Below, piece after piece: positions 9,306 to 17,227 of a stretch of DNA of 17,395 nt; position 1 is the first letter of the stretch; each line of letters starts with the position of its first letter. The notes below the pieces were generated by a model. The model ran no database searches. It was not told where the DNA came from and saw nothing but the letters and a program-made list of their open reading frames with translations. The stretch comes from JAPYTY01 sp036338435 (GTDB lineage Bacteria; Acidobacteriota; UBA6911; RPQK01; JADFOI01). Both the position numbers and the translations under genes were made by a program. The stretch is taken from the NCBI GenBank assembly GCA_036338435.1, contig JAYZCG010000015.1, forward strand, positions 1 to 17,395, given 5' to 3'.

Positions 9306-9376
9306 AGGCATACGGTCGAGCCCTGAACGGGGCACCCCAATAATTAAATGTAAGAAGAGCCAAGGGAGGTTTAACC

Positions 9377-11272
9377 ATGTATAGGAACTCTATATGGATC
9401 GCAACCATTGCAATTATTTTCAGCGTTACCGTTGGCTCAGCCCAGCAAACCCCGGACACGGTTTTGCACAATGGGAAGGTTCTGACCGTGGATGCAAATT
9501 TTGCCACGGCCCAGGCCGTGGCGGTGCGGGGCGACCGGATTGTTGCGGTGGGCACGGACGATGAAGTGCTCAGTCTAGCCGGGCCGAACACGCTCAGGAT
9601 TGATTTGAAGGGAAGGACGGTGACCCCAGGGTTGATCCATACCCACGTCCATTTGCAATCGATCGGTGGTTATGGGCGTGAACTGGGAGCTGCGAAAAGT
9701 CGACAAATACCCCTGAGAGTCAGAGGCATGAAAACTCCGGACGAAGTCCTTCAGCAGATCCGGGACGTTATCCAAGCCTTCAAGTTCGAGCCGGGCGAGT
9801 GGCTCTATTTCTCCCCCAACTGGACGGGAAGTCAAGCTGACCTGATTTTTAATCAGTTGAACGCGAAAGAGTTGGACAAGGCTTCTCCCAACAATCCGAT
9901 CGTTGTAAGAGTAGGGATATCGTCAAACAACATCCAGATGATGAACTCGATGGCTCTTTCGGAGATGTGGCGCAAGTACGGATTCTTCATTGAAAGATAT
10001 GGGCGCTACTGGGCCGACGACGCCGGCAAGCCGACGGGTATTCTGGAGGCCCCGGCCAGCCAGATCGTTTGGGAGGATCAGGAGTTTGCGCTGTTTTCCA
10101 AGCCCGAAGATGCGGGCCCGTACTTCAGGAAGATTCTTGTCGAAAATTACTCGACCCTGGGTATCACGACGCTTTCGGGAGCGCTGAATACGGCTAATGT
10201 GCAGGCCTATCAGTGGCTGGATGCCCGGAACGAGATGCCACTCCGATATGCCTATGGGGCCATGGCGGGATTTCAGCCAGGCGTGGACATGAAGCAGTTC
10301 CAGCTGGGCTCCGGCACCGACAATGTTTTCATCTCGTCGGTGACTGCGCGGGCCACTGACGGGGGTGGTGTCAGAAGGTGTATTGACCTCACGAGAGACA
10401 ATGAGGCAGTGGCCACAGGGGTTCAGGTCAGCTCCCAGAACTCTGGAGATATGAATGCCGTTGCCACCGAGTGGTGGCCGCGGGGCCAGTGCAATCTGGA
10501 CATTGAGTATAGCGGGAGCACCAGAGGAGCTCGCATTAGTGGCAACCGCTTCCTAGAGTGGTACCGGGAGGTTGCCATGGAGGGTCTGCGGTCGGCCAAT
10601 TCTCATGCCGCGGGGGAGGCATCTATCTACATGATGCTTAACGCCTGGGAGCGCATCGAGGAGGCACAGCCGGGAGCTGTCAAGGGCTGGGCCTTTGACC
10701 ATTGCACCATGGTTCCTCCTGATTCCATTCCGCGGGCGGCAGCACTTGGGCTGATGTTTAGCTGCGACATGACGAACGCCATCTCCTCGGACCTGGAAAG
10801 AGGGGCTCGGTCAACGCTTGGGGCCTTTGGAGCGGACATTCTCCACACCTACGGGGCCCCCATTGGAAGCATGCTCAAGGCCGGGATCAATGTCTCTTCG
10901 GAAGGAGACTGGGAAGACATCGAAACCATGATCACACGCCTTGACCTCAAAGGAGAGGTTTGGGGGCCTGATCAGCGTATAGATCGGCAAAGCGCCCTGA
11001 AGGTGGCCACGCAGAACGGAGCCAATTATGTCCTGAAAGGGGATCAGTTAGGTTCGATCGAGCCGGGAAAATTTGCGGATCTGCTCGTCCTGGATCGAGA
11101 TTACATGAGCATGCCAGTGGACGAGATTTCGGAAATGCGACCTCTAATGACCATGAAAGGGGGCCAATTCATCTTTCTACGCACCGACTTTTCCGATGAA
11201 TACAACCTTGAGCCGGCTGGTGCGGAAATCGGCACGCTTGAGGAATTGCGGGCACGCCGACCCAGATTCTAG
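9377..11272 (+). CDS. Exported amidohydrolase, YtcJ-like (Amidohydro_3)
   Basis: A 631-residue metal-dependent amidohydrolase. It has a signal peptide (MYRNSIWIA, hydrophobic core, cleavage near GSAQQ, about residue 22), so it acts in the periplasm or outside. The small N-terminal beta domain (DTVLHNGKVLTVDANF, 27-42) precedes the TIM barrel. Metal ligands HxH are at 90-92 in the PGLIHTHVHL segment. Later family elements are NSHAAGEAS (barrel His), DHCTMVPPD, the SEGDW aspartate region, and NGANYVLKGDQLGSIEPGKFADLLVLD near the C-terminus. The AGGGAGG ribosome site lies 7 bases upstream of the ATG. The substrate cannot be read from sequence; relatives hydrolyse amide, formamide or cyclic C-N bonds. 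Its base composition is higher in GC than the mnmA-lpxB block. Probably cotranscribed with the amidase 80 bases downstream. Confidence 0.88.
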   Translation: MYRNSIWIATIAIIFSVTVGSAQQTPDTVLHNGKVLTVDANFATAQAVAVRGDRIVAVGTDDEVLSLAGPNTLRIDLKGRTVTPGLIHTHVHLQSIGGYGRELGAAKSRQIPLRVRGMKTPDEVLQQIRDVIQAFKFEPGEWLYFSPNWTGSQADLIFNQLNAKELDKASPNNPIVVRVGISSNNIQMMNSMALSEMWRKYGFFIERYGRYWADDAGKPTGILEAPASQIVWEDQEFALFSKPEDAGPYFRKILVENYSTLGITTLSGALNTANVQAYQWLDARNEMPLRYAYGAMAGFQPGVDMKQFQLGSGTDNVFISSVTARATDGGGVRRCIDLTRDNEAVATGVQVSSQNSGDMNAVATEWWPRGQCNLDIEYSGSTRGARISGNRFLEWYREVAMEGLRSANSHAAGEASIYMMLNAWERIEEAQPGAVKGWAFDHCTMVPPDSIPRAAALGLMFSCDMTNAISSDLERGARSTLGAFGADILHTYGAPIGSMLKAGINVSSEGDWEDIETMITRLDLKGEVWGPDQRIDRQSALKVATQNGANYVLKGDQLGSIEPGKFADLLVLDRDYMSMPVDEISEMRPLMTMKGGQFIFLRTDFSDEYNLEPAGAEIGTLEELRARRPRF

Positions 11273-11352
11273 TGTAGTAGAGTTGGACAGGAAATAGATT
11301 TATAAAAGCAGTTGTGTAATCTAACATCTTTATCATATATGGGAGGCATTTG

Positions 11353-13398
11353 ATGTTCTTTAGATGCTGTTGGTTTGTGATTGTCTGGGTTCTCAGTTTG
11401 ACTCAATTTGTCCTTCCCCAAGGAACTGTTGACACTGTTCTGTACAATGGGAAGATGTTGTTGGTCCTGCCTGCTTTTTCTCAGCATTCTCCAGATTCGC
11501 AGGAAATCCAAGAAACACCGAAATTTGAAATTGTAGAAGCAACTATTGAGGATATTCAAAAAGCAATAACGACAAAACAGATAACTGCTACAGATATAGT
11601 TCACATGTACCTTGAGCGCATAAAGACGTACAACGGTGTGTGTGTAAATCAACCTGAAGGGATCCTTGGGCCTGTCTCGACAATTCCAAATGCAGGTCAA
11701 ATCAATGCACTAATGACTTTGAACCTCAAGCCTGAGCACAGAGAAGTATGGGGCTTTGACGAACGTAAGGCACGCAGCATGACGGACCGTGAAGATAACG
11801 ACCCTGACATGCCTGATGCGCTGGAAGTTGCAGCTGCGCTGGATGAAGAATTTGCCAGGACAGGCAAATTAGTAGGTCCACTACATGGTGTCGTGTTTGG
11901 CATCAAGGACCAGTATGACACGTTCGATATGCGTACTACGCTCGGCATGGATGCCTTTTATAAAAATGACCGGCCGCCTAATGATGCCAACGTCATCAAG
12001 AGGCTTAGAGATGCAGGTGCTATCATTTTGGCCAAAGCTAATCTGGGAGAAGGTGGTTCACAACGATCCAGGAGCTCTTTTGGCGGGACATTGTGCAATC
12101 CTTACGATACGACCCGATCTCCCGGTAGTTCAAGTGGTGGCTCCGGCTCGTCCGTGGCAGCGAATCTGGTTACGTGCGCTATTGCGGAGGAGACCGGTGG
12201 ATCGATTCTTCACCCCGCCAGAAATGCTAGCTCTGTTGGGATAGCACCGACACAGGAACTGGTAAGCCAGGACGGTATGTTCGGAGAGGGGTCTAATCAC
12301 CGAACTGGAACCATTTGTCGCACAGTCGAGGACGCTGCCCGTGTGATTGATGTCATCGCTGGGTATGACCCCAGAGATGAGAGGACTGTCTTTAGCATTG
12401 GTCGTATCCCGGACGAGCCTTATTACAACTTTGCAATCGCTGAAGAAGATGTCAACAAGGAGTCCTTGGAAGGTATGCGCATTGGAGTAGTCCGTGAGTT
12501 TATGGACAAAGACCTTTTCAATGAGGCTTCATTCCAGAGCATCGACATTGTAGATAGAGCCATTGACGATCTACGTAACATTGGCGCGACTATCATTGAT
12601 CCAGGAGAGCATGGCGCTCTGTTCCAGGAATGTGTCGATAAGTACGTCCCAATTTATCGCAATCAGCTATTCATCAACCAGTTCCCAGAGCGATTTCCAC
12701 CAGGAGAAGACTCCATCCAACACTTGTTAGATATGTACTTCGATCTATCGCTAGTCCCGCACACGGCAAGTGGAGTTCCGAATATCAGAAACCTAGGACC
12801 GAAGTTCATCCTCGGAGAAAACAAATACTTCCTGAACCGTTATCTCCGAGAGCGCGGCGATGCGAATATCCAAAGCATCACGGACATGATTAACAAGGCA
12901 AATTTCTTTACAGATATTCGTCCAGGCACCGATTTCACGAGTTTTAAAGTACAGTTGGAGAGCATTAATGCTGCCATGACACTGGATCTGTCCAGTCTTT
13001 TCCAGGACAGGATTGCCTACAAGACCATCTTTTTGCAATGCATGAGCGTGCTCGACCTTCACGCTGTGACCTATCCGTCCAGTATTCATGTTGCCCATGT
13101 GCTCGGTAATCCTTCAGAGCCTTCAAGATACAATAGCCCAAACCACCATAGCATTTGGGGAATCATGGGCAGAGATGGCGGCTTCCCCACGATGAACGTT
13201 CCGGCAGGATTTACGTCTCATGTGTTTGACCGTGATGTAGATGGGAAACTGGTGGGACCTGTTCCTGCTAGGTTACCGGTGTCCATTACCTTCGCCGGCC
13301 CGCATTTTGGTGAGCCAACACTCATCAAGATAACCTCTGCCTATGAAGCATCAACGAAACACCGCATATCACCACCAAACTTTGGGCCGCTTCCATGA
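11353..13398 (+). CDS. Exported amidase-signature family hydrolase with an amidohydrolase-like N-terminus
   Basis: A 681-residue serine amidase with an N-terminal signal peptide. The ATG at 11353 is preferred to the adjacent TTG at 11350 because GGGAGG (11341-11346) is 6 bases away. The catalytic Lys-cisSer-Ser triad is intact: K185 in FGIKDQYDT, S260 in SPGSSSGGSG, and S284 in ETGGSILHPA. The remaining family segments follow (VGIAPTQELVS, the VEDAARVID helix, a C-terminal NVPAGF element). Likely role: periplasmic hydrolysis of amides. The first 42 residues are odd: after the signal peptide comes DTVLYNGKMLLVLPAF, matching the beginning of the neighbouring amidohydrolase. The amidase domain proper begins only near residue 58. 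The stop overlaps the DUF4159 start by 4 bases (ATGA). Confidence 0.88.
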   Translation: MFFRCCWFVIVWVLSLTQFVLPQGTVDTVLYNGKMLLVLPAFSQHSPDSQEIQETPKFEIVEATIEDIQKAITTKQITATDIVHMYLERIKTYNGVCVNQPEGILGPVSTIPNAGQINALMTLNLKPEHREVWGFDERKARSMTDREDNDPDMPDALEVAAALDEEFARTGKLVGPLHGVVFGIKDQYDTFDMRTTLGMDAFYKNDRPPNDANVIKRLRDAGAIILAKANLGEGGSQRSRSSFGGTLCNPYDTTRSPGSSSGGSGSSVAANLVTCAIAEETGGSILHPARNASSVGIAPTQELVSQDGMFGEGSNHRTGTICRTVEDAARVIDVIAGYDPRDERTVFSIGRIPDEPYYNFAIAEEDVNKESLEGMRIGVVREFMDKDLFNEASFQSIDIVDRAIDDLRNIGATIIDPGEHGALFQECVDKYVPIYRNQLFINQFPERFPPGEDSIQHLLDMYFDLSLVPHTASGVPNIRNLGPKFILGENKYFLNRYLRERGDANIQSITDMINKANFFTDIRPGTDFTSFKVQLESINAAMTLDLSSLFQDRIAYKTIFLQCMSVLDLHAVTYPSSIHVAHVLGNPSEPSRYNSPNHHSIWGIMGRDGGFPTMNVPAGFTSHVFDRDVDGKLVGPVPARLPVSITFAGPHFGEPTLIKITSAYEASTKHRISPPNFGPLP

Positions 13399-14243
13399 GT
13401 CTCGGAAGTTTTCAAGTATCCAACTATTTGACGGCGCTGATCCGTTTTGCTGGCCAAAGCAGGCGCTGGACACGGATGACGTTCGTGGTCCTCGCGGCAA
13501 TGGGAGGCGGGCTGCTGGCTGGAATCGCCAGCAGTCAAAACGAGACCGGAGACGCTCCCGAGGCTGAGTTCCACATGGTACGCTTGGTCCACGGGGATTT
13601 TGGAAGGGCCGGCTTCCGTTTTTTTGGTCGACCCTATTGGGCGATTGACTATCCCCTGGCTGAACAAAACTTCCTTCCGGCACTTCGCGAGACGACCACT
13701 CTTGACGTTGCGAATGACAGCCGTCATCTAGAGATAACGGACGACCGGATCTTCCAGTATCCTTTTTTATTTATGCAGCAGCCCGGGCTCGGGAACTGGA
13801 ACCCCACCACTCTGGAAGCTGAACGCTTGCGGGAGTATTTGTTGCGCGGTGGTTTCCTGGTGGTCGACGATCTTCACGGCGCATACGATTGGCATGTTTT
13901 CACATCCGGTATGCGGCGCGTTTTTCCAGATCGTCCGATTGTTGATATTCCGGAGGATGATCCTCTGATGAGTGACTTTTTCCTGCTTGACAGGCTCACG
14001 CAGATTCCTGGTCAGCGGCACTTGCGACGGGGTTTAGGCGGAGGAACGGTGGCGCAGATGCAAGGTCCGCCAAGTTTGCGGGGCATCTATGACGATCATG
14101 GCAATCTGATGGTCGTCATCAACTTCAACCTCGACATGGGAGACGGCTGGGAACATGCTGGCGATCGCCCGTATCCGGTTGGGATGAGTGCGTTAGCGTA
14201 TCAATTTGGCGTGAATTATGTCATCTACGCCATGACGCACTGA
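13395..14243 (+). CDS. DUF4159 domain protein
   Basis: 282 residues; biochemical role unknown. DUF4159 features seen: FQYPFLFMQQPG (120-131), LREYLLRGGFLVVDDLHG (145-162), VFPDRPIVDIP (176-186), RGIYDDHGNLMVVINFN in the C-terminal third, and the ending YQFGVNYVIYAMTH. A hydrophobic stretch at about 28-47 would be a signal peptide if translation starts at the in-frame ATG at 13476 (MTFVVLAAMGGGLLAGIASSQ). The ATG at 13395 overlaps the amidase stop (ATGA) and suggests coupled translation; both starts are possible. Members of this family often sit beside MoxR ATPase/DUF58 genes, which are absent here. The gene is GC-richer than its neighbours (40 of 60 bases are G/C at 13501-13560). Confidence 0.85.
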   Translation: MSLGSFQVSNYLTALIRFAGQSRRWTRMTFVVLAAMGGGLLAGIASSQNETGDAPEAEFHMVRLVHGDFGRAGFRFFGRPYWAIDYPLAEQNFLPALRETTTLDVANDSRHLEITDDRIFQYPFLFMQQPGLGNWNPTTLEAERLREYLLRGGFLVVDDLHGAYDWHVFTSGMRRVFPDRPIVDIPEDDPLMSDFFLLDRLTQIPGQRHLRRGLGGGTVAQMQGPPSLRGIYDDHGNLMVVINFNLDMGDGWEHAGDRPYPVGMSALAYQFGVNYVIYAMTH

Positions 14244-14274
14244 CATGTACGTACACCTCATCCAAAGTCTTACA

Positions 14275-14280
14275 TGGAGG
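14275..14280 (+). promoter_or_regulatory. Shine-Dalgarno that decides an ATT start
   Basis: TGGAGG at 14275-14280 lies 7 bases before ATT at 14288, the ideal distance. No ATG, GTG or TTG lies in range in the same frame; the first standard start, TTG at 14318, is 37 bases away and inside the hydrophobic segment. Confidence 0.55.
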
Positions 14281-14287
14281 TTAAATA

Positions 14288-14614
14288 ATTAACATCGACA
14301 AATCAACCAAACTCTTATTGTCCATTATTGCGGTGGCGTTGTGCCTTATTGCAGTGAACCCGTGGATACACCCACCCACAGTGAACGTTCAAGAGGATCA
14401 ATCAGATAGCTTATTAACCAAAGAACACTGCAAACTTGTCAAGAAAGCAGTTGGAGATTTTTTGGGCGCCGCAGATTATTTCTTTAAAGAAGTTGAAAAA
14501 TATAAAGAAGAAGGAGCCGGGAAAAAGTCTGACGGGTCTTTTGAATCGGCTGTGAAGTTTTCTGAGTTAGCAGAAAACTATTCAACTGTTTTTTCAGTCT
14601 GGTGTAAAAAATAA
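14288..14614 (+). CDS. Small membrane-anchored or secreted protein, unknown function, probable ATT start
   Basis: I do not recognise the family. From ATT at 14288 the product has 108 residues. Its N-terminus is NIDKSTK, then about 17 hydrophobic residues (LLLSIIAVALCLIAVNP), typical of a signal anchor or signal peptide. A polar linker (IHPPTVNVQEDQSD) is followed by a mostly helical, charged domain (about 42-108) with two cysteines, HCKL and VWCKK, that could bridge. The only standard in-frame start is TTG at 14318, which gives 98 residues but cuts off the positively charged start and lacks a ribosome site. ATA at 14285 is a less well spaced alternative. It sits 44 bases after DUF4159 and 62 before the M24 gene on the same strand. 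Confidence 0.6.
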   Translation: MNIDKSTKLLLSIIAVALCLIAVNPWIHPPTVNVQEDQSDSLLTKEHCKLVKKAVGDFLGAADYFFKEVEKYKEEGAGKKSDGSFESAVKFSELAENYSTVFSVWCKK

Positions 14615-14676
14615 AATGGATTGAGATGATTTTTTTAGTTACAGTCTGATCCTGATTTAATTAAAGGGGTTCTCTA

Positions 14677-15903
14677 ATGACCACTCGACCTGAGAAAGAA
14701 TTCGGACCGCCCGCACATCGCAAAGTAGCCTCATATGCTTACCCTAGCTTCTCCGAACAAGAATATGCAAACAGGCACGAGAAAATAAGAAAGTGGATGG
14801 ACAGTGTGGGTTTGGACTGTCTCATCATTGCCGGTGGAGGATCGGCCTTCGACAGGTGTTGGTCCAACATACGATATGTAACGAATTATATCGGCAGCAT
14901 GGAAATCTCGACTTATTGTCTGTTTCCACTCGATGGTGAGCCCATCGTTGCTTCAATTCTTGTTCTACCCGACCGGATAGCCAGATCTATAGTCGAGGTA
15001 CGAGCAAGAAACGCCATTGAGGTTGCTGTTCGTAGAATCAAAGAACTAAAACTGAACAACAGTAGAATAGGTATTGTTGAACCCGATGTCCTTATATCCA
15101 TTCCAGCAAATCACTGGGAAACTCTAAAAAGAGAATTTCCAGAAGCAAGGTTCACATTCGTCACCGAAGAATTTTGGAAATTTCGATGGGTGAAAACGGA
15201 AGAGGAGATCCAAGCGTTACAAGTGGCTGCTCAACTGTCGGATATAGGAACAGAAGCCATTGCCAAGATAGCTGAACCAGGGGTTAGCGAGGGCAGATTA
15301 TACGGAGCCTACTACGATGCTATATTCAGCAACGGTGGGGAACCAGGCTTCCCCGGCATTGGGTCAACATCCATGATGAGTCCCGATGCTAGTATGCCCA
15401 GGGTGCACCCAATGGAGAGAACCATTGAAAAAGGCGACATTCTGATGCTTGAACTCGGGCCTTTATTCATGGGATATGAAGCACAGAACCAAAGATCCAT
15501 GTTCCTTGGCCCTCCCTCCAACGATTACGAGCACATGTATGCAGTGGCTGTGGAGGCCTGGAACACTATACGGGAGGAACTGCGTCCAGGAAAAACCCAT
15601 GAAGACATTGTTAAAGCTGGGACGATTATCACAAAAGCAGGATTCCGATGGTTTTCACCATTGGTACACTGGATGCACGGCGGTTCTCCTCGAGATGGAT
15701 CCTACATTGGCCACCCCAACCCAAAGTTAAAACAGGTGCCTGTCACTTTAGTTAGGAATCTTTGTGCTACCGTTGAGGTGACTGTATGTGATGAAGCCCT
15801 GACCAAAGGTGTGCTCCTGGGAGATACATTTCACATCACAGAAAGCGGACCTCGTCGATTACAACGCTATCCTCTCGAAGGCCAGGAAATACTGATCCTT
15901 TAA
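14677..15903 (+). CDS. M24-fold creatinase/prolidase-like protein with altered metal ligands
   Basis: 408 residues with the two-domain creatinase/Xaa-Pro peptidase architecture. The N-terminal domain (about 30-165) contains IRKWMDSVGLDCLIIAGG, and the pita-bread domain runs from about 175 to the end. By alignment to typical M24 motifs, the five metal positions D, D, H, E, E read E259 (LELG), Q270 (GYEAQ), H334 (MHGGS), E367 (ATVEV) and G382 (LLGDT), so at least three ligands are replaced. Creatinase, a metal-free member of the fold and about 400 residues long, also lacks the aspartates, and its C-terminus is similar in style (TESGPRRLQRYP). There is no signal peptide, so it is cytoplasmic. 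AGGGG lies 8 bases before ATG. Substrate unproven; creatine-like amidino hydrolysis is a hypothesis only. Convergent with the transporter 8 bases away. Confidence 0.82.
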   Translation: MTTRPEKEFGPPAHRKVASYAYPSFSEQEYANRHEKIRKWMDSVGLDCLIIAGGGSAFDRCWSNIRYVTNYIGSMEISTYCLFPLDGEPIVASILVLPDRIARSIVEVRARNAIEVAVRRIKELKLNNSRIGIVEPDVLISIPANHWETLKREFPEARFTFVTEEFWKFRWVKTEEEIQALQVAAQLSDIGTEAIAKIAEPGVSEGRLYGAYYDAIFSNGGEPGFPGIGSTSMMSPDASMPRVHPMERTIEKGDILMLELGPLFMGYEAQNQRSMFLGPPSNDYEHMYAVAVEAWNTIREELRPGKTHEDIVKAGTIITKAGFRWFSPLVHWMHGGSPRDGSYIGHPNPKLKQVPVTLVRNLCATVEVTVCDEALTKGVLLGDTFHITESGPRRLQRYPLEGQEILIL

Positions 15904-15911
15904 TCCTTCAT

Positions 15912-17201
15912 TTAACCGTTTGCAACTTCACCAATTTTCTTTTCCGGACGTACAAATATCCACAGCAAACCACCTATAACTGTGAACGCTCCACCAACAG
16001 ACCAGGCCACGGTCCACCCGTACTGATCCTTTATCAGAGGCGTCAGCACAGGTGCGAAGATACCGGCGGCATTGACTCCCATGGTCATACATGCCGACAC
16101 AGTACCAGCGTGAGCCGGTAGGAGTTCAATGGCAGTCGTCCAGTAACAGTTCGCACCTAAAAATGACAGACCGAATGCGAGTGAAAACCAAAAGACGGCC
16201 ATGTAATTGTCTTCTGTACTCGCTCCCAGGTAAAGCAAGGGCAGACATGGCAGTTTTGCACACATCACAATCAGGCGGCGTGCAGTCGTCTTACCTAGAC
16301 GTAGGCTTAGGCGATCACTCAACCAGCCACCTAGTGGCGAACTGATGGTCATCACGAGAAACGGTAATGCACCCAATAAGGAGCCCTGTACGATTTCAAG
16401 GCCACGCACACTTATCAGATAGCGGTAAAACCAGGAAAAATAGAGATAGACAGTGTACCCGGTGCACATGTAACTGATAAATAGTAGCCACACATTGAGA
16501 TCGCTGAGTATCTGCCTCCAGGGTGTGCCGCGGGACCGCCTTGTCAGGTTCTCACGTCCTGTTAATATATGCTGTAGTTCAACATCGCTAATCTGCGAAT
16601 GCTCTTCAGGTCTCTCCGTTAAATGCAAGACAAGGACTAGTGACAGCACTAATCCGATTGCGCCACAAACATAGAAGCTCGTTTCCCAGCCAAACGATAC
16701 CATGAGCCAGGCAATGAAAGGTGGAGTGATGGTAGCACCCAACCCGAGGCCAGCAAAAATTGTGCCTGTTGCCAGTCCTCGCTCTCTTGAAGGGAACCAC
16801 CTACCAACTAGAGCATTAGAACAGGGATAGGAGGCTGCTTCGCCGCAACCGATTAGGAAACGTACGATCCAAATTGCTGGAACCAATCCAACCAGAGGTA
16901 CCAAAAAGCCACGACCTGCCCAAGGGGTAAGGAGAGTAAAAAAGGACCAGATAATCAAGCCCAAAACGAGTGTGCTTTTGTGTCCAAGTCTATCTCCAAT
17001 CCATCCCGCTGGGACTTGAGACAACACGTAACCCACTACAAATGCACTGAAAATTGTTCCAAACTCTAGATCTGTCAATCCAAATGTCTCTGACATCAGT
17101 TGGCCAGCAACAGCGATATTGATCCGATCAAGATAGGTCACGACACTAATGGCGAACAACAATGCCAGCAAATTCCATCGGATTCGTGTACGCTTTTTCA
17201 T
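15912..17201 (-). CDS. MFS transporter, ACS (anion:cation symporter) family
   Basis: 429 residues with about 12 hydrophobic helices, an inner-membrane secondary transporter. Family marks: YLDRINIAVAG (23-33), the hallmark of the ACS group; motif A GWIGDRLGHK (66-75); GEAASYPCSNALVGRWFP between helices 4 and 5; and the second-half repeat GGWLSDRLSLRLG. Substrates in this group are usually organic anions such as hexuronates, galactonate, glucarate or aromatic acids; here it is unknown. The ATG at 17201 lies 26 bases after the stop of a hydantoinase-B gene on the same strand, suggesting one operon in which the transporter supplies the hydantoinase substrate. No clear Shine-Dalgarno is seen. Confidence 0.9.
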   Translation of the reverse strand: MKKRTRIRWNLLALLFAISVVTYLDRINIAVAGQLMSETFGLTDLEFGTIFSAFVVGYVLSQVPAGWIGDRLGHKSTLVLGLIIWSFFTLLTPWAGRGFLVPLVGLVPAIWIVRFLIGCGEAASYPCSNALVGRWFPSRERGLATGTIFAGLGLGATITPPFIAWLMVSFGWETSFYVCGAIGLVLSLVLVLHLTERPEEHSQISDVELQHILTGRENLTRRSRGTPWRQILSDLNVWLLFISYMCTGYTVYLYFSWFYRYLISVRGLEIVQGSLLGALPFLVMTISSPLGGWLSDRLSLRLGKTTARRLIVMCAKLPCLPLLYLGASTEDNYMAVFWFSLAFGLSFLGANCYWTTAIELLPAHAGTVSACMTMGVNAAGIFAPVLTPLIKDQYGWTVAWSVGGAFTVIGGLLWIFVRPEKKIGEVANG

Positions 17202-17227
17202 GATTTTTTAGGCTTTATATACCGTAG

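Noticed and set aside
9080..9376. Truncated 23S start or second spacer tRNA
   Set aside because: No conserved 23S 5' segment and no cloverleaf could be found by reading both strands.
11269..11700. 143-codon minus-strand frame
   Set aside because: It lies antisense to the amidase start and leader, has a cysteine-rich unlikely composition, and no ribosome site was evident; treated as a shadow.
14615..14676. Promoter for the M24 gene (TTGAGA with TCTGAT, spacing 18)
   Set aside because: The -10 matches only four of six positions and the spacer is not optimal; read-through from the upstream genes is equally likely.
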